Below, one piece after another: positions 1 to 8,272 of a stretch of DNA of 64,000 nucleotides. Below the pieces are notes generated by a model. The model saw only the letters and a list, made by a program, of their open reading frames with translations, was not told the DNA's origin and did not search any database. Made by a program: the position numbers and the translations under genes. Origin of the DNA: Burkholderiales bacterium (GTDB lineage Bacteria > Pseudomonadota > Gammaproteobacteria > Burkholderiales > SG8-41); NCBI GenBank assembly GCA_036262035.1, contig DATAJS010000009.1, forward strand, positions 310,001 to 374,000, in the 5' to 3' direction. Every line of letters starts with the position of its first letter. Within the stretch, counting starts at the first letter, position 1.

Positions 1-246
1 CGCGACCAGATCGGCAGCGAGCGCTGCGTAGATGATCGTTGTCGACGACGCGGCACCGGCAATTTCCGCCGGAGCGCGAGCGATCAGCGCGACAAGAAAG
101 CCCCCAACGCTCGTTGCGATGAAGGCGGCGACGATGCCGGCGCCGAGCGCGGACTGTCCGAGCGCTGTCGCGCCCAGGGAGCCCAGGGCGAGCACGAGCG
201 AGAGGTTGAGCAGCGCGATGGTCGCGGCCTTGCCGAGGCCGCTCAT
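1..246 (-). CDS. Polytopic membrane protein, N-terminal part, possibly SulP-like (runs off window)
   Basis: Only the first 82 codons are in the window. From the ATG at 246 the protein starts MSGLGKAA and shows alternating hydrophobic stretches at about residues 8-28, 33-55 and 60-82, with an Ala/Gly-rich run around AEIAGAASST. That run resembles the N-terminal gate of SulP-type anion transporters by eye, so permease of unknown substrate is the safer call. The ATG is 43 nt past the stop of the binding-protein gene at 290-1279 on the same strand, so the two are probably co-transcribed. No strong ribosome binding site is seen. Confidence 0.5.
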   Translation of the reverse strand, partial: MSGLGKAATIALLNLSLVLALGSLGATALGQSALGAGIVAAFIATSVGGFLVALIARAPAEIAGAASSTTIIYAALAADLVA

Positions 247-289
247 CTCGTCACTTTGCGCATGGCGGTCTCCGGTGGGTTGAGCGATA

Positions 290-1279
290 TCAACGAATCA
301 CCTCGTCGGCTCGCAGCAGCAGCTCATCCGGGACGCGCACGCGGAGCGCTTTGGCGGTCGCAAGATTGACGACCGTCTCGAACTTGGTGGGTTGTTCGAC
401 GGGCAACTCCGCGGGCGGGGTGCCCTTCAGTATCTTGTCGATGTAAACGGCCGCGCGATAGTAATGCTCGGCATTGTCCTGCCCGTAAGCCATCAGTCCG
501 CCGACCTCGACCGCCTCGCGCGCCCAGAACATCGACGGCAATCCGCGCTGCGTCGCCATCTCGGCGATGCGCCGCGCGTGCGCGAAGAAGAACGGGTCCG
601 GTAGCGTGATCAGCGCGTGGGCGCCATCTTTGACCATCGCTGCGAAAGCGGCTTCGAAAGCGCCGGCCGTGTCCGCCTGTGCAGGTGCGACCATGACGCC
701 ATGCGCTTTCGCAGCCGCTTCCGCCGCCCTCAGGAAAGCAGGATGATTAGGATGGCCGGGATTCATGAGCACGCCGACCCGGTTGAGCTTAGGTATCACC
801 GTGCGCAGAAGCTCCACATATTTGCTGCTCGCGTCCACATGCACGTTCGACAAGCCCGTGATGTTGCGGCCTGGCCGAGCGAGGCTTGCCACGAAGCCCG
901 CAGAGACCGGATCGGCGGTGCGAACCATCACGATGGGAATGGTTGCCGTGGCCTTCTGCGCGGCCCGGATTCCGGGGCCCGAGGCCGCGACAATGACGTC
1001 GACTTTGGCCTGGACGAGCTCTGCCGCGAGCTGCGGGAGCCGCTCGTACTTCCCCTCCGCCCATCGTGACTCGATCGTGAAGTTGCGTCCCTCGCTCCAT
1101 CCCTGCTCCTCCAGTCCGGATACGAGCGCCCGCCGCCAGCGCCCGAAGCTCGCAGCCGATGCGGGCTCGAGCAGGCCGATTCGTGCGGCTTCCCGGCGTG
1201 CTTGCTGGGCGAACACGAGCTGCGTCCCGGCCGCCGCTGCGAAGGAGAGCGAAATCAGAAATCCGCGACGAGTAAGCAT
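290..1279 (-). CDS. Periplasmic substrate-binding protein, PF04392 (TrpX-like) family
   Basis: A 329-residue secreted solute receptor of the PF04392 family, which binds small organic or aromatic ligands for ABC importers. The N-terminus MLTRRGFLISLSF has a twin-arginine-like RRxFL motif before a hydrophobic segment, with cleavage likely after VFAQQ. Family landmarks are RIGLLEP, the first-lobe element ELVQAKVDVIVAA, the PIVMVRTADPVSAGFV segment, and the C-terminal signature YIDKILKGTPPAELPVEQPT. Length is normal for the family. No permease or ATPase gene is adjacent. The frameshifted cupin gene upstream ends 65 nt before this start, suggesting one transcript led by the cupin promoter. The ligand cannot be read from the sequence. 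Confidence 0.85.
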   Translation of the reverse strand: MLTRRGFLISLSFAAAAGTQLVFAQQARREAARIGLLEPASAASFGRWRRALVSGLEEQGWSEGRNFTIESRWAEGKYERLPQLAAELVQAKVDVIVAASGPGIRAAQKATATIPIVMVRTADPVSAGFVASLARPGRNITGLSNVHVDASSKYVELLRTVIPKLNRVGVLMNPGHPNHPAFLRAAEAAAKAHGVMVAPAQADTAGAFEAAFAAMVKDGAHALITLPDPFFFAHARRIAEMATQRGLPSMFWAREAVEVGGLMAYGQDNAEHYYRAAVYIDKILKGTPPAELPVEQPTKFETVVNLATAKALRVRVPDELLLRADEVIR

Positions 1280-1344
1280 GCGAGCAACTCCTTGGTGAGC
1301 CAGGATGCTGACCCGGAACAGGCCGACCTCCGGCCAGCATATTG

Positions 1345-1946
1345 TCAGTCGAAGGTGGCCGGCGACGAGAATGGCTTATCGGCGTCCAGCATGAACATGA
1401 CGAACATGTGGAGATTGGTCGAGCCCTCATTCGCTGCTTGCATCGCATTGCCGGCGTGAGGACCCGGCAGAGACTGACCGCCAGTCACGCGCTCGACACC
1501 TCGACTGCTCTTCAGCGCAAGTTCGCCGGAGAGCACGTAGAACGCTTCAGATCCAGGGTGCGTGTGCACAGGTGAGCGGAATCCCGGGATATTGTTCGCT
1601 TCGCGCACCTGCAGGTGATATTGGGTCCCGGTCGCAACCGGGACAGGGCCGATCTCGGCTACTTTGCTGCCGCCAGACGGGGCATGTCCCGTGGGGCCCA
1701 ACGTGAAGAGCCATATCTTGCCCACCGCCTCGGCGATCAAGGCCGTGGGGCCCGCCGCTGCCTGCGCCTCTGCGAGCGTGCGGAAGTTGTCGATGCGCCA
1801 GAAAAGCGGGCCCGTCGGCAGCCTCGCCAGCTTCTTTTCCGCCAGCAACTTGGGCCGGCGTGATGCTGCGCGAATGCGTGAACGTTGAGAGAAGCCAGAA
1901 TAACTGCGAGAGCGAAACCAAAAGCGGCGCGATGAGCATTTTTCAT
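1345..1946 (-). pseudogene. Secreted cupin protein interrupted by a one-base frameshift
   Basis: The ATG at 1946 follows AGGAACC and opens a good signal peptide (MKNAHRAAFGFALAVILASL, cleaved near AFAQ). After about 30 codons that frame loses family character, while the cupin itself (KLLAEKKLARLP onward) continues in the neighbouring frame. The switch falls near 1852-1856 in a run of G and C and is explained by one missing base. The cupin has the metal-site motif VHTHPGSEAFYVLSGE and a second-strand GPHAGNAMQ. If the indel is a sequencing error, this is an intact secreted cupin of about 200 residues. It sits directly upstream of the binding protein at 290-1279, and a palindromic element lies 80 nt upstream of its start. 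Confidence 0.7.
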
Positions 1947-1999
1947 GATGGTTCCTGTGGGTTGACTGCAGGACCATCGTAGGTCTGGGGCCGCATCCG

Positions 2000-2038
2000 C
2001 TCGGTGAACACCTTGGCACGTGTGGCGTGAATATTCAC
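2000..2038 (-). repeat. Palindrome-plus-tail element, copy 1
   Basis: The exact 12-bp palindrome GTGAATATTCAC lies at 2027-2038. Read on the minus strand it is followed by a tail (GCCACACGTGCCAAGG) that weakly matches the tail of the other copies. It lies 80 nt upstream of the cupin start at 1946 and points toward it. The tail match is the poorest of the five copies; the palindrome is exact. Confidence 0.6.
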
Positions 2039-2084
2039 AACACGCGCACCGACGCCGGCACCCGCGGTGAGTATGGCGCCAATT

Positions 2085-3257
2085 TCAGGCACGCAGCCGC
2101 AGCACGTTGTAAGCCGTGATCGGCCGATTGATGCCCTTCAGTGCGAGCTCGCCGACCGATTCGGCTTCGACGAGGTCTTCCACGCGGCCGAGCACGCGCT
2201 GCTGGACGAGCGTCTGCCCGCCCTTCGCTTCCGAGCACAGGCGCGCGGCGACGTTCGAAACGCCGCCGATCGCACCGTAGTCCAGACGCCCCTCGAAGCC
2301 TATCGCGCCGATCGTCGCATAGCCTTGAGCGATGCCGATCCCGATGTGAAGGTCGAAGCCGCGCTTGCGCCATGTGATCGCGCACTTTTCGAAGGCTTCG
2401 TGCATGTCGAGTGCGAGGCGTATAGCATGTTCCGCCGGATTCTCGAGCGGGATCGGATCATTGAAGAAGATCATGATCGCGTCGCCTGCAAAGCGCTCGA
2501 CGGTGCCATGGTGCTTCATGATGAGACGCCCCATCTCGGCATGATATTCCCTCAGCACGTCCATGACGTCTTCGGGCTCCGCGCTTTCGGTGAACGAGGT
2601 GTAACCGCGCAGATCGATGAACAGGACGGTGATCTCGGTGCGATGGCTCTTCAGCGGATCGCGCGTATCTCCCGAGATGATGAGTTCCGCCACCTGAGGG
2701 GAGAAGAACCGTTTCATGCGCGACAGGCGCTCGAGCTCCGCCACGCCCTCCGCGACCCGCTCCTCCAGCGTGCGATTCCACTCCGCGAGCTCCGCCTTCT
2801 GCGCCTGCACTTCGGCGTAGAGCGATTCGATGCGCGCGAGCGATTCCGCAAGCTCGACCTTCTGCGCCTGGACCTCGTCGTGCAAGGATTTGATGCGCAG
2901 CAGCGAGCGCACCCGTGCGAGCAGCTCCTGCTGATTGACCGGCTTGCTGAGAAAATCGTCCGCGCCCGCCTCCAGGCCCTTGATACGCTCCTCTTTGGCG
3001 TCGAGCGCCGTCACCATGACGATGGGAAGCAGCGCCGTCGCGGGGGCGGCACGCAGCCGCTCGCAGACTTCATAGCCGGTCATCTCGGGCATCATCACGT
3101 CGAGGAGCACGAGATCCGGTGCGTCGGCCTCGATCAGCGACAGCGCTTCCGGGCCGGAACTGGCGGTGGCAACGCTGTAGCCTTTCACTTCCAGCACGTC
3201 GGCGAGCAGCGTCACGTTCATCGGCTGGTCGTCGACGACGAGGATCTTCTGTACCAA
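2085..3257 (-). CDS. Response regulator with class III adenylate/guanylate cyclase output domain
   Basis: A 390-residue cytoplasmic protein with three parts. Residues 1-118 are a receiver domain (acidic pocket D9/D10, phospho-acceptor D53, conserved K105 in SKPVN). Residues 120-180 are a coiled coil with an internal heptad duplication (EVQAQK twice). Residues 205-385 are a class III nucleotide cyclase domain, with metal-binding D215 in FIDLRGYTSF and D259 in RFAGDAIMIFF, and the N/R pair in VSNVAARL. The usual substrate-selecting Lys before FAGD is Arg, as in many two-component cyclases, so ATP versus GTP is not settled. The gene lies 4 nt after a receiver-only gene and downstream of a histidine kinase, giving a phosphorylation-to-cyclic-nucleotide cassette. 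Confidence 0.9.
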   Translation of the reverse strand: MVQKILVVDDQPMNVTLLADVLEVKGYSVATASSGPEALSLIEADAPDLVLLDVMMPEMTGYEVCERLRAAPATALLPIVMVTALDAKEERIKGLEAGADDFLSKPVNQQELLARVRSLLRIKSLHDEVQAQKVELAESLARIESLYAEVQAQKAELAEWNRTLEERVAEGVAELERLSRMKRFFSPQVAELIISGDTRDPLKSHRTEITVLFIDLRGYTSFTESAEPEDVMDVLREYHAEMGRLIMKHHGTVERFAGDAIMIFFNDPIPLENPAEHAIRLALDMHEAFEKCAITWRKRGFDLHIGIGIAQGYATIGAIGFEGRLDYGAIGGVSNVAARLCSEAKGGQTLVQQRVLGRVEDLVEAESVGELALKGINRPITAYNVLRLRA

Positions 3258-3261
3258 CGCT

Positions 3262-3636
3262 TCAATCCTTGCCAGCGGGCAAGAAGCCCTCGACGGTTGC
3301 GACGAAGCTTTTCACGTTGATGGGCTTCGTAATGAACGCGTTGAAGCCGGACGCAGCGATGCGCTGCTGGTCGTCGGGCATCACGGAGGCCGACACCGCC
3401 AGCACCGGCACGTCCTTGAGCGCCGGCTCTTCGCGAATCCGCGCGAGCGCTGTGAGGCCGTCGATGTCCGGAAGCTGTATGTCCATCAATACCAGATCGG
3501 GCTTGCGCTCGATCGCGAGTCGCACCCCCTCGGCCCCGGTCGTCGCTTCGAGAGTCTCATAGCCCTTGAACTGGAGCACGTCGCGCACCAGCATCATGTT
3601 GTTCTCATTATCCTCGACGATCAGGATGACGCTCAC
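3262..3636 (-). CDS. Single-domain response regulator
   Basis: A 124-residue stand-alone receiver. The GTG at 3636 is chosen because it follows GGAGGTGG and gives the canonical start SVILIVEDNENN; the frame stays open further upstream but without receiver sequence. Landmarks are the acidic E8/D9 pair, phospho-acceptor D52 in LVLMDIQLP, the switch Ser in VSAS, and K104 in ITKPIN. There is no output domain, so it may relay phosphate or compete with the cyclase regulator for the kinase. It starts 16 nt after the kinase stop and ends 4 nt before the cyclase gene, in one operon. Confidence 0.9.
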   Translation of the reverse strand: MSVILIVEDNENNMMLVRDVLQFKGYETLEATTGAEGVRLAIERKPDLVLMDIQLPDIDGLTALARIREEPALKDVPVLAVSASVMPDDQQRIAASGFNAFITKPINVKSFVATVEGFLPAGKD

Positions 3637-3652
3637 TCCACCTCCGGCTGAG

Positions 3653-5524
3653 TCATGATTGCAGCTCCGCGGAAACGGGCTGCAGCTCCTTCTGCGGGAG
3701 CGTAAAAACAAACGTGGATCCCTTGCCCACCTCGCTGTGCAGCGTGAGCATGCCGCCATGAAGCTCGACGAAGCGGCGAGTCAGGGCGAGGCCGAGGCCC
3801 GTCCCTTCGGTTTTCTTCAGATAACTGCCGGTTGCCTGGCGGAATTCCTGGAAGACGAGCTCCTGGTCCTCGGGCTTGATGCCGATGCCGGTATCGCTGA
3901 CGGCGATCTCGACCTGGTCCTCGTGGCGCGCCGCGCGCACGGTGATCCTGCCGCCTTGCGGCGTGAACTTAACCGCATTGGAAAGCAGGTTCAGCATGAT
4001 TTGCTTGAATTTGCGCTCGTCCGCGACCCACTCGCCGACGCCGTCGGCGCATTCGAGCGCGAGCTGGACGTTGTTCTTCATCGCACGCTCGCGGATGAGC
4101 GCGATCGCGCTTTCCAGCGCTGCGCGAAGGTCAAATCGCGAAAGCTCGAGCTCCATCTTCCCCGCCTCGATTTTCGAGAGGTCGAGGATGTCGTTGATGA
4201 GCGAGAGCAGGTGCGTGCCGGAGCTGTGTATGTTCCTCAAGTACTGCGCCTGCTTCGCGTTGACGTCACCGAACATCTGCTCGGACAGCACTTCGGAGAA
4301 TCCGATGATCGCGTTCAGGGGGGTCCGCAGCTCGTGCGACATGCCGGCGAGGAACTCGGACTTGTGTCGGTTGGCGACTTCGAGCTGCTTCTGCGAGTCA
4401 GAAAGCTCCCGCGTGCGCTCTTCGACTTTGCGCTCGAGGTCTGCATACGACTCCCGCAGTTGCGCCGCCATGTCGTTGAACTGCCCGGCGAGCGCCTGGA
4501 GCTCGTCTCCGGTGCTCACCTCGATGCGCTGGTCGAGCTTGCCCGTCGCGAGCTGCGCCGCGCCGCCTTGAATGATCTCGATCGGCTTGACCATGCGCCT
4601 CGCGACATACAGACTCAGCAGGAACGCCGAAATAAGACCGGCGAGTAGAAGAAAACCTGTCCGCTGCAATGCCGCATACAGCGGCGCGAATGCTTCGCTA
4701 AGCGGCTGCTCGACGAGCACGTGCCAGCCCAGCGAAGCGATGGGCGCGTGCGCCGTCAGTACTTGCGAGCCTTGCGGGCCCGGAGCGATCGAAATAGTCT
4801 GGGTGTCCTCGCCTCTACTGTGGAGCGCGGCCTCGACCTGGGGCAGATGCGAAAGGTCGCGCTTCTGCAGGACAAAGCTGATATCGGGATGGGCCACCAG
4901 TCGACCGCGCGAATCCACGACGTAGGCAAGGCCCCCTTTGCCGATCCGGATGCGTGAGATCACGTCCCAGATGAACTTGAGGTTCACCTCGGCGACCGTC
5001 ACGTTGGCCTCGTTGCCCATGCTCGCCACCGCGATGGTCATGTAGGGCTCGGTCTCCTTGCGGAAGTACACCGGGCCGAAATACGTCTTGCCGCTGCGGG
5101 CCTCCGTGAACTTCGGGTCCTTCGAATAGTCGGCTTCTCCGCCGCTCACATCCATGCTCAGGCGAGAGACCCGCAATTGTTCCCGGCCCGCGGCGTCGAG
5201 GAGCATCACGTCCGTGATCGCGGGTGCGACGCGCAGGAGCTTCAGGTATTCGATGCGGCGCTGCTCGGGCGTCTGGGGCCCCACCTGAGGCAGACGCATC
5301 CAATCGAGCTGGCGCTCTATCTCCTGCACGTACGTCTCGATGCGAGTCGCCGCCGCTGCGGCTTTCTCCCGCTGCAGATTGAGCAGCGCGTCCTTGTTTT
5401 CCTGGTAGGTGAAGTAGAGCTGTACGAGTGCGCTGGCGATGAGCGCGGCGCTGACGACGGCGACGAAGTACACCGCGTACTTACGAAATAATGAACCGCG
5501 CAGGATCAAGCGCGCCTTCCCCAT
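3653..5524 (-). CDS. Membrane sensor histidine kinase (Cache sensor, HAMP, HisKA, HATPase)
   Basis: A 623-residue inner-membrane kinase. A transmembrane helix (about residues 16-38) leads into a periplasmic double-Cache-type ligand domain (about 45-280, with the PYMTIAVAS and SLGWHVLVEQPL elements). A second membrane helix (about 288-308), a HAMP linker (309-362) and a coiled coil follow. HisKA carries H397 in SHELRTPLNAIIGF; the ATPase has the N box LLSNAVKFTP (514-522), G1 DTGIGI (544-549) and G2 GTGLGLAL (574-581). There is no C-terminal receiver; two receivers are encoded just downstream instead. The likely stimulus is a small extracellular ligand, perhaps one of the acids the neighbouring binding proteins carry (inference). 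Confidence 0.92.
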   Translation of the reverse strand: MGKARLILRGSLFRKYAVYFVAVVSAALIASALVQLYFTYQENKDALLNLQREKAAAAATRIETYVQEIERQLDWMRLPQVGPQTPEQRRIEYLKLLRVAPAITDVMLLDAAGREQLRVSRLSMDVSGGEADYSKDPKFTEARSGKTYFGPVYFRKETEPYMTIAVASMGNEANVTVAEVNLKFIWDVISRIRIGKGGLAYVVDSRGRLVAHPDISFVLQKRDLSHLPQVEAALHSRGEDTQTISIAPGPQGSQVLTAHAPIASLGWHVLVEQPLSEAFAPLYAALQRTGFLLLAGLISAFLLSLYVARRMVKPIEIIQGGAAQLATGKLDQRIEVSTGDELQALAGQFNDMAAQLRESYADLERKVEERTRELSDSQKQLEVANRHKSEFLAGMSHELRTPLNAIIGFSEVLSEQMFGDVNAKQAQYLRNIHSSGTHLLSLINDILDLSKIEAGKMELELSRFDLRAALESAIALIRERAMKNNVQLALECADGVGEWVADERKFKQIMLNLLSNAVKFTPQGGRITVRAARHEDQVEIAVSDTGIGIKPEDQELVFQEFRQATGSYLKKTEGTGLGLALTRRFVELHGGMLTLHSEVGKGSTFVFTLPQKELQPVSAELQS

Positions 5525-5683
5525 GTTCCCTTGGCAGCAATCACTGTCGCACGAGCAGCCGGCGGGGACAAGGACCTGCCTGCATGAATGTTCACCTTCA
5601 GCACTCCCCGATCCCCGCGCGGCTCGACTCTAGCGGCCGGCGGCGCCTTCGCAGGCGTGCAAAGCGGGATCCACGGGAGCTGC

Positions 5684-6631
5684 TCATTCGATCAGCCGAT
5701 CGGCGCGCACGAGCAGCGCCTGCGGAATTGCGATGCCGAGTGCGCGCGCAGTCTTGAGGTTGAGCACGACATGGCGCTTCGGCACCTGCACCGGAAGGTC
5801 CGCGGGCTTCGCGCCGCGCGCGATGCGCTGCACGTAATCCACGCCCTGGCGGCAGATGTCCGGAACGTCGATGGCGAAGCAGAGGAGGCTTCCGGCGTTA
5901 GCGAACGATTCCGGCGTACCGCCGGACGGTATGCCGCGTTCGAGCAGCAGCGCGGCCGTTCGGCTCGGAAAGCTCCCCTGGATGATCACCACATCGGGCT
6001 TCTGGCGGCTCAAGTCGGCTACGGCCGAATCGAGCGCATCCGGGGTCGTGATGGCGAGAGGCTGTACGTCCAGCGACCGACGTTTGCCGACTTCGCGCAG
6101 ATGATCCATGAAGGTTTTCGCGTACGGGTCGCGAGGATCGGTGATGACCTGGACGCGCTTCGCCGCAGGCAGCGCTTCGGAGAGGAGCTCGAGCGTCTTC
6201 GCGTTCGCTTCGGCGGAGCTGTCGCCGATGCCGGTGACGTTCGCGCCGGGGCGGTTCATGGAAGCGACGACGCCGGTACCGACGGGATCGCCCACGCCGA
6301 GAAACACGATCGGTATCGATGTCGTGGCCTTCCTCGCCGCATTCGTCGCGACGGTGAGCACGCTGACGATGACGTCGACGTGCGCGTTGACGAGCTCGGC
6401 AGCGGCCTGTGCGAGCTCCGGTGCGCGCGCGGGGGTGCGCACCTCGACCTGCACCGTCTTGCCTTCTATATAGCCTCTGTCGCGAAGCGCCGTGCGAAAC
6501 GGTGTCAGGTAGGCCTCGGCGATGCTCGCAATCGTGATGAAGCCGATCTTCAACACGCGCTGCTGCGCGGACGAAACGAGGGGAAACGCAGCGAGCGCCG
6601 CGCCGAGCGATACGAAGTGGCGGCGGTTCAT
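5684..6631 (-). CDS. Periplasmic substrate-binding protein, PF04392 family
   Basis: A 315-residue receptor with signal sequence MNRRHFVSLGAALAAFPLVSSAQQ (twin Arg followed by a hydrophobic core). Family motifs include LVNAHVDVIVSV, PIVFLGVGDPVGTGVV, GANVTGIGDSSAE and a C-terminal YVQRIARGAKPADLPVQVP. The ATG at 6631 overlaps the stop of the upstream paralogue by 4 nt (ATGA), so the pair is translationally coupled. The two proteins are clearly different in sequence, so this is an old duplication rather than a recent copy. The specificity helix region around SFPSRTAALLLERG differs from the neighbour, suggesting different ligands. Confidence 0.85.
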   Translation of the reverse strand: MNRRHFVSLGAALAAFPLVSSAQQRVLKIGFITIASIAEAYLTPFRTALRDRGYIEGKTVQVEVRTPARAPELAQAAAELVNAHVDVIVSVLTVATNAARKATTSIPIVFLGVGDPVGTGVVASMNRPGANVTGIGDSSAEANAKTLELLSEALPAAKRVQVITDPRDPYAKTFMDHLREVGKRRSLDVQPLAITTPDALDSAVADLSRQKPDVVIIQGSFPSRTAALLLERGIPSGGTPESFANAGSLLCFAIDVPDICRQGVDYVQRIARGAKPADLPVQVPKRHVVLNLKTARALGIAIPQALLVRADRLIE

Positions 6632-7575
6632 TCGATCACCTTATCGGCCCGCAACACGACCGACTGCGGCAGGGTAATGCCGAGTGAACGGGCGGCTTTC
6701 TGGCTGACGATGAAGTCGAACTTCGTCGGTTGCTCGACCGGTAGGTCTGCAGGCTTGGCACCTCTCAGGATGCGGTCGACGTAAGTCGCGGCCTTGCGCG
6801 AGAAATCCGCGGCGTTCGCGCTGTAGCTGAAGAGCACGCCGCTGTCCGCAAACAAGGTCGACGAAGCGGCGGCCGGAATGCGCTCGTTCATTGCGAACGC
6901 CGCCGCCGTCGTTGGCAGGCTTGGCTGGATGACCAGCGCATCCGGCCGATCCTTAGCGATGGCCGCGACGGCGGCAGGCAGCTCCTCAGCTCGCGTCCTT
7001 ATCGTGGTCAGCCTTATTCCCAGAACTTTCGCCGATAACTCGACCTGTTCGGAGAACGGCTTGTTGAAGGGGTCGGCCATGTTGAGCAGCACCGTGATTC
7101 GTTTCACCGACGGCACGAGCTCGCGCATGATCTGCACGGATTTTCCAGCGAGCTCCGCGGTCGCCGTGGTGACGCCAGTAATGTTGCCGCCGGGATGCGA
7201 CAGCGTCTTTACGAACCCCGCGGCGACCGGATCGGCGGCGGCCAGCATCACGATCGGGACGTGCTTCGTCGCCCGGCTCGCCGCTTCGACGGACGGCGTC
7301 TGGATACCGACGATCAGCTCCACGTTTGTTCGCAGCAACTCGGCCGCAAGCTCAGGAAGCCGGCTCACACTGCCGTTGGCGGAGCGGTACTCGAGTCTGA
7401 TGTTCCTGTTCTCGACGTATCCGAGATCGCGCAATCCCTCCCTGAAGTAGCCCCAGATCGGTTCGGGATTGGGAAGGTGCGTGAGCACGCCGACGTGGCG
7501 CATCCGCGTCTGTTGGGCGCGCGCGGGGAACGCCACCGCCGCCGCGGCCAGCACTACGAAATCTCGACGATTCAT
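6628..7575 (-). CDS. Periplasmic substrate-binding protein, PF04392 family
   Basis: A 315-residue receptor, first gene of a coupled pair with 5684-6631. The frame is open upstream to 7668, but the ATG at 7575 is chosen because it begins a classical twin-Arg signal (MNRRDFVVLAAAAVAFPARAQQ); the extra upstream residues are Arg/Pro-rich and unlike a leader. Motifs are VGVLTHLPNPEP, LLRTNVELIVGIQ, PIVMLAAADPVAAGFV, GNITGVTTATAELAGK and [21 protein letters not shown] palindrome-plus-tail element lies 218 nt upstream and points at this gene, so it is the candidate regulatory region for the pair. Confidence 0.87.
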   Translation of the reverse strand: MNRRDFVVLAAAAVAFPARAQQTRMRHVGVLTHLPNPEPIWGYFREGLRDLGYVENRNIRLEYRSANGSVSRLPELAAELLRTNVELIVGIQTPSVEAASRATKHVPIVMLAAADPVAAGFVKTLSHPGGNITGVTTATAELAGKSVQIMRELVPSVKRITVLLNMADPFNKPFSEQVELSAKVLGIRLTTIRTRAEELPAAVAAIAKDRPDALVIQPSLPTTAAAFAMNERIPAAASSTLFADSGVLFSYSANAADFSRKAATYVDRILRGAKPADLPVEQPTKFDFIVSQKAARSLGITLPQSVVLRADKVIE

Positions 7576-7770
7576 CGGCTCATCTCGTTTCGGGGTGCGC
7601 CATGGCGGCCGACGCCTGCCCGGGCGCCGGCCCCTCGCCGAGCTGAGAGGCGACGAATACGACCGCAATCAAGAGGAGCAAAGGAACGACGGTATAGCGG
7701 CGGGTGCGCATGACGATCTCCGATGGATGGCTCGAAGCACCATCTTCGGCCCAGCCCCCGGGTCGTCTCT

Positions 7771-7805
7771 GCCAAGCAAGTCGCAGCCGCAGCGTGAATA
7801 TTCAC
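7771..7805 (-). repeat. Palindrome-plus-tail element, copy 2
   Basis: Exact GTGAATATTCAC at 7794-7805. On the minus strand it is followed by GCTGCGGCTGCGACTTGCTT, which matches the tail of copies 3 and 5 (GCAACCGGTGTCGACTGCTT) after a one-base gap on each side of the GG, sharing GACT and GCTT. It points toward the binding-protein pair starting at 7575. Confidence 0.65.
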
Positions 7806-7922
7806 GCCGCTTGCGGTCGGCAGTGTACGCACGTCCCCTCCTCGTTAACATCTTTTATGGAGCTCTCGATCGTGAGTGCAGCGCTCTGCCGTGTCAACCC
7901 TGCGCGATGCCGATCGGCCGCC

Positions 7923-7961
7923 GTGAATATTCACGCAACCGGTGTCGACTGCTGACGTGTC
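7923..7961 (+). repeat. Palindrome-plus-tail element, copy 3
   Basis: Exact GTGAATATTCAC at 7923-7934, then a 26-nt tail beginning GCAACCGGTGTCGACTGCT. The tail is identical to that of copy 5 at all but one base. It precedes the binding-protein remnant at 7993-8091 and points toward it. Confidence 0.75.
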
Positions 7962-7992
7962 AATGGCTGGAGAGCGTCCTGACGTGGAAGCT

Positions 7993-8091
7993 GGCGCACT
8001 GATGTCGTATTCGGCGGATACCGTAGACCTCTTCCGGCGAACAGCGGTCTATGTCGATCGCATCCTCAGAGGAACGAAACCCGGTGGTCTA
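7993..8091 (+). pseudogene. Remnant of a PF04392 binding-protein gene (C-terminal signature only)
   Basis: About 33 codons read [16 protein letters not shown]... through [15 protein letters not shown], the conserved C-terminal signature of PF04392 proteins (compare [15 protein letters not shown] in the gene at 6628-7575). No N-terminal lobe precedes it and the reading degenerates immediately afterwards, so this is a decayed relic. It lies between two same-orientation copies of the palindromic element (7923 and 8129), as if an entire gene with its upstream element had been lost by deletion. The rest of the 697-nt interval 7576-8272 holds only the palindromic elements and no other gene that I can recognise. 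Confidence 0.7.
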
Positions 8092-8128
8092 GCTGCTTCA
8101 CCAAGTCGAGGAGCTTGCCGCACCGAAT

Positions 8129-8167
8129 GTGAATATTCACGGCCCCGGTGAGCACTGCTTACGTTGC
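8129..8167 (+). repeat. Palindrome-plus-tail element, copy 4
   Basis: Exact GTGAATATTCAC at 8129-8140 followed by a tail with CCGGTG and ACTGCTTACGT in the same register as copies 3 and 5 (17 of 26 tail positions match copy 5). It lies 132 nt upstream of the TTG start at 8273 and points toward it. Confidence 0.72.
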
Positions 8168-8272
8168 TTCGCGCTTCCTGCGATCCTAATATGGCTTCTC
8201 CTGCTCGTGCAGTCCAGTACCCGGGTGTGCTCTGAATCTCGTCCACGTTTCACGACAAACGGAAAGCCTTAA

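Noticed and set aside
2027-2038. Reading GTGAATATTCAC as a CRP or FNR site
   Set aside because: CRP and FNR half-sites (TGTGA, TTGAT) leave six bases between the GA and TC pairs; here only four lie between them. The shared oriented tail also points to something other than a simple dimer site.
2067-3320. Long open frames antisense to real genes, for example opposite the cyclase regulator and opposite the peptide-binding protein
   Set aside because: In GC-rich DNA the complementary frames of real genes stay open. These frames are rich in Arg, His, Glu and Asp with no domain, leader or ribosome binding site.
5584-5595. ATGAATGTTCAC upstream of the histidine kinase as a sixth copy of the palindromic element
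   Set aside because: Two of 12 bases differ and the sequence on its minus-strand side matches the common tail at only 7 of 18 positions, near chance.
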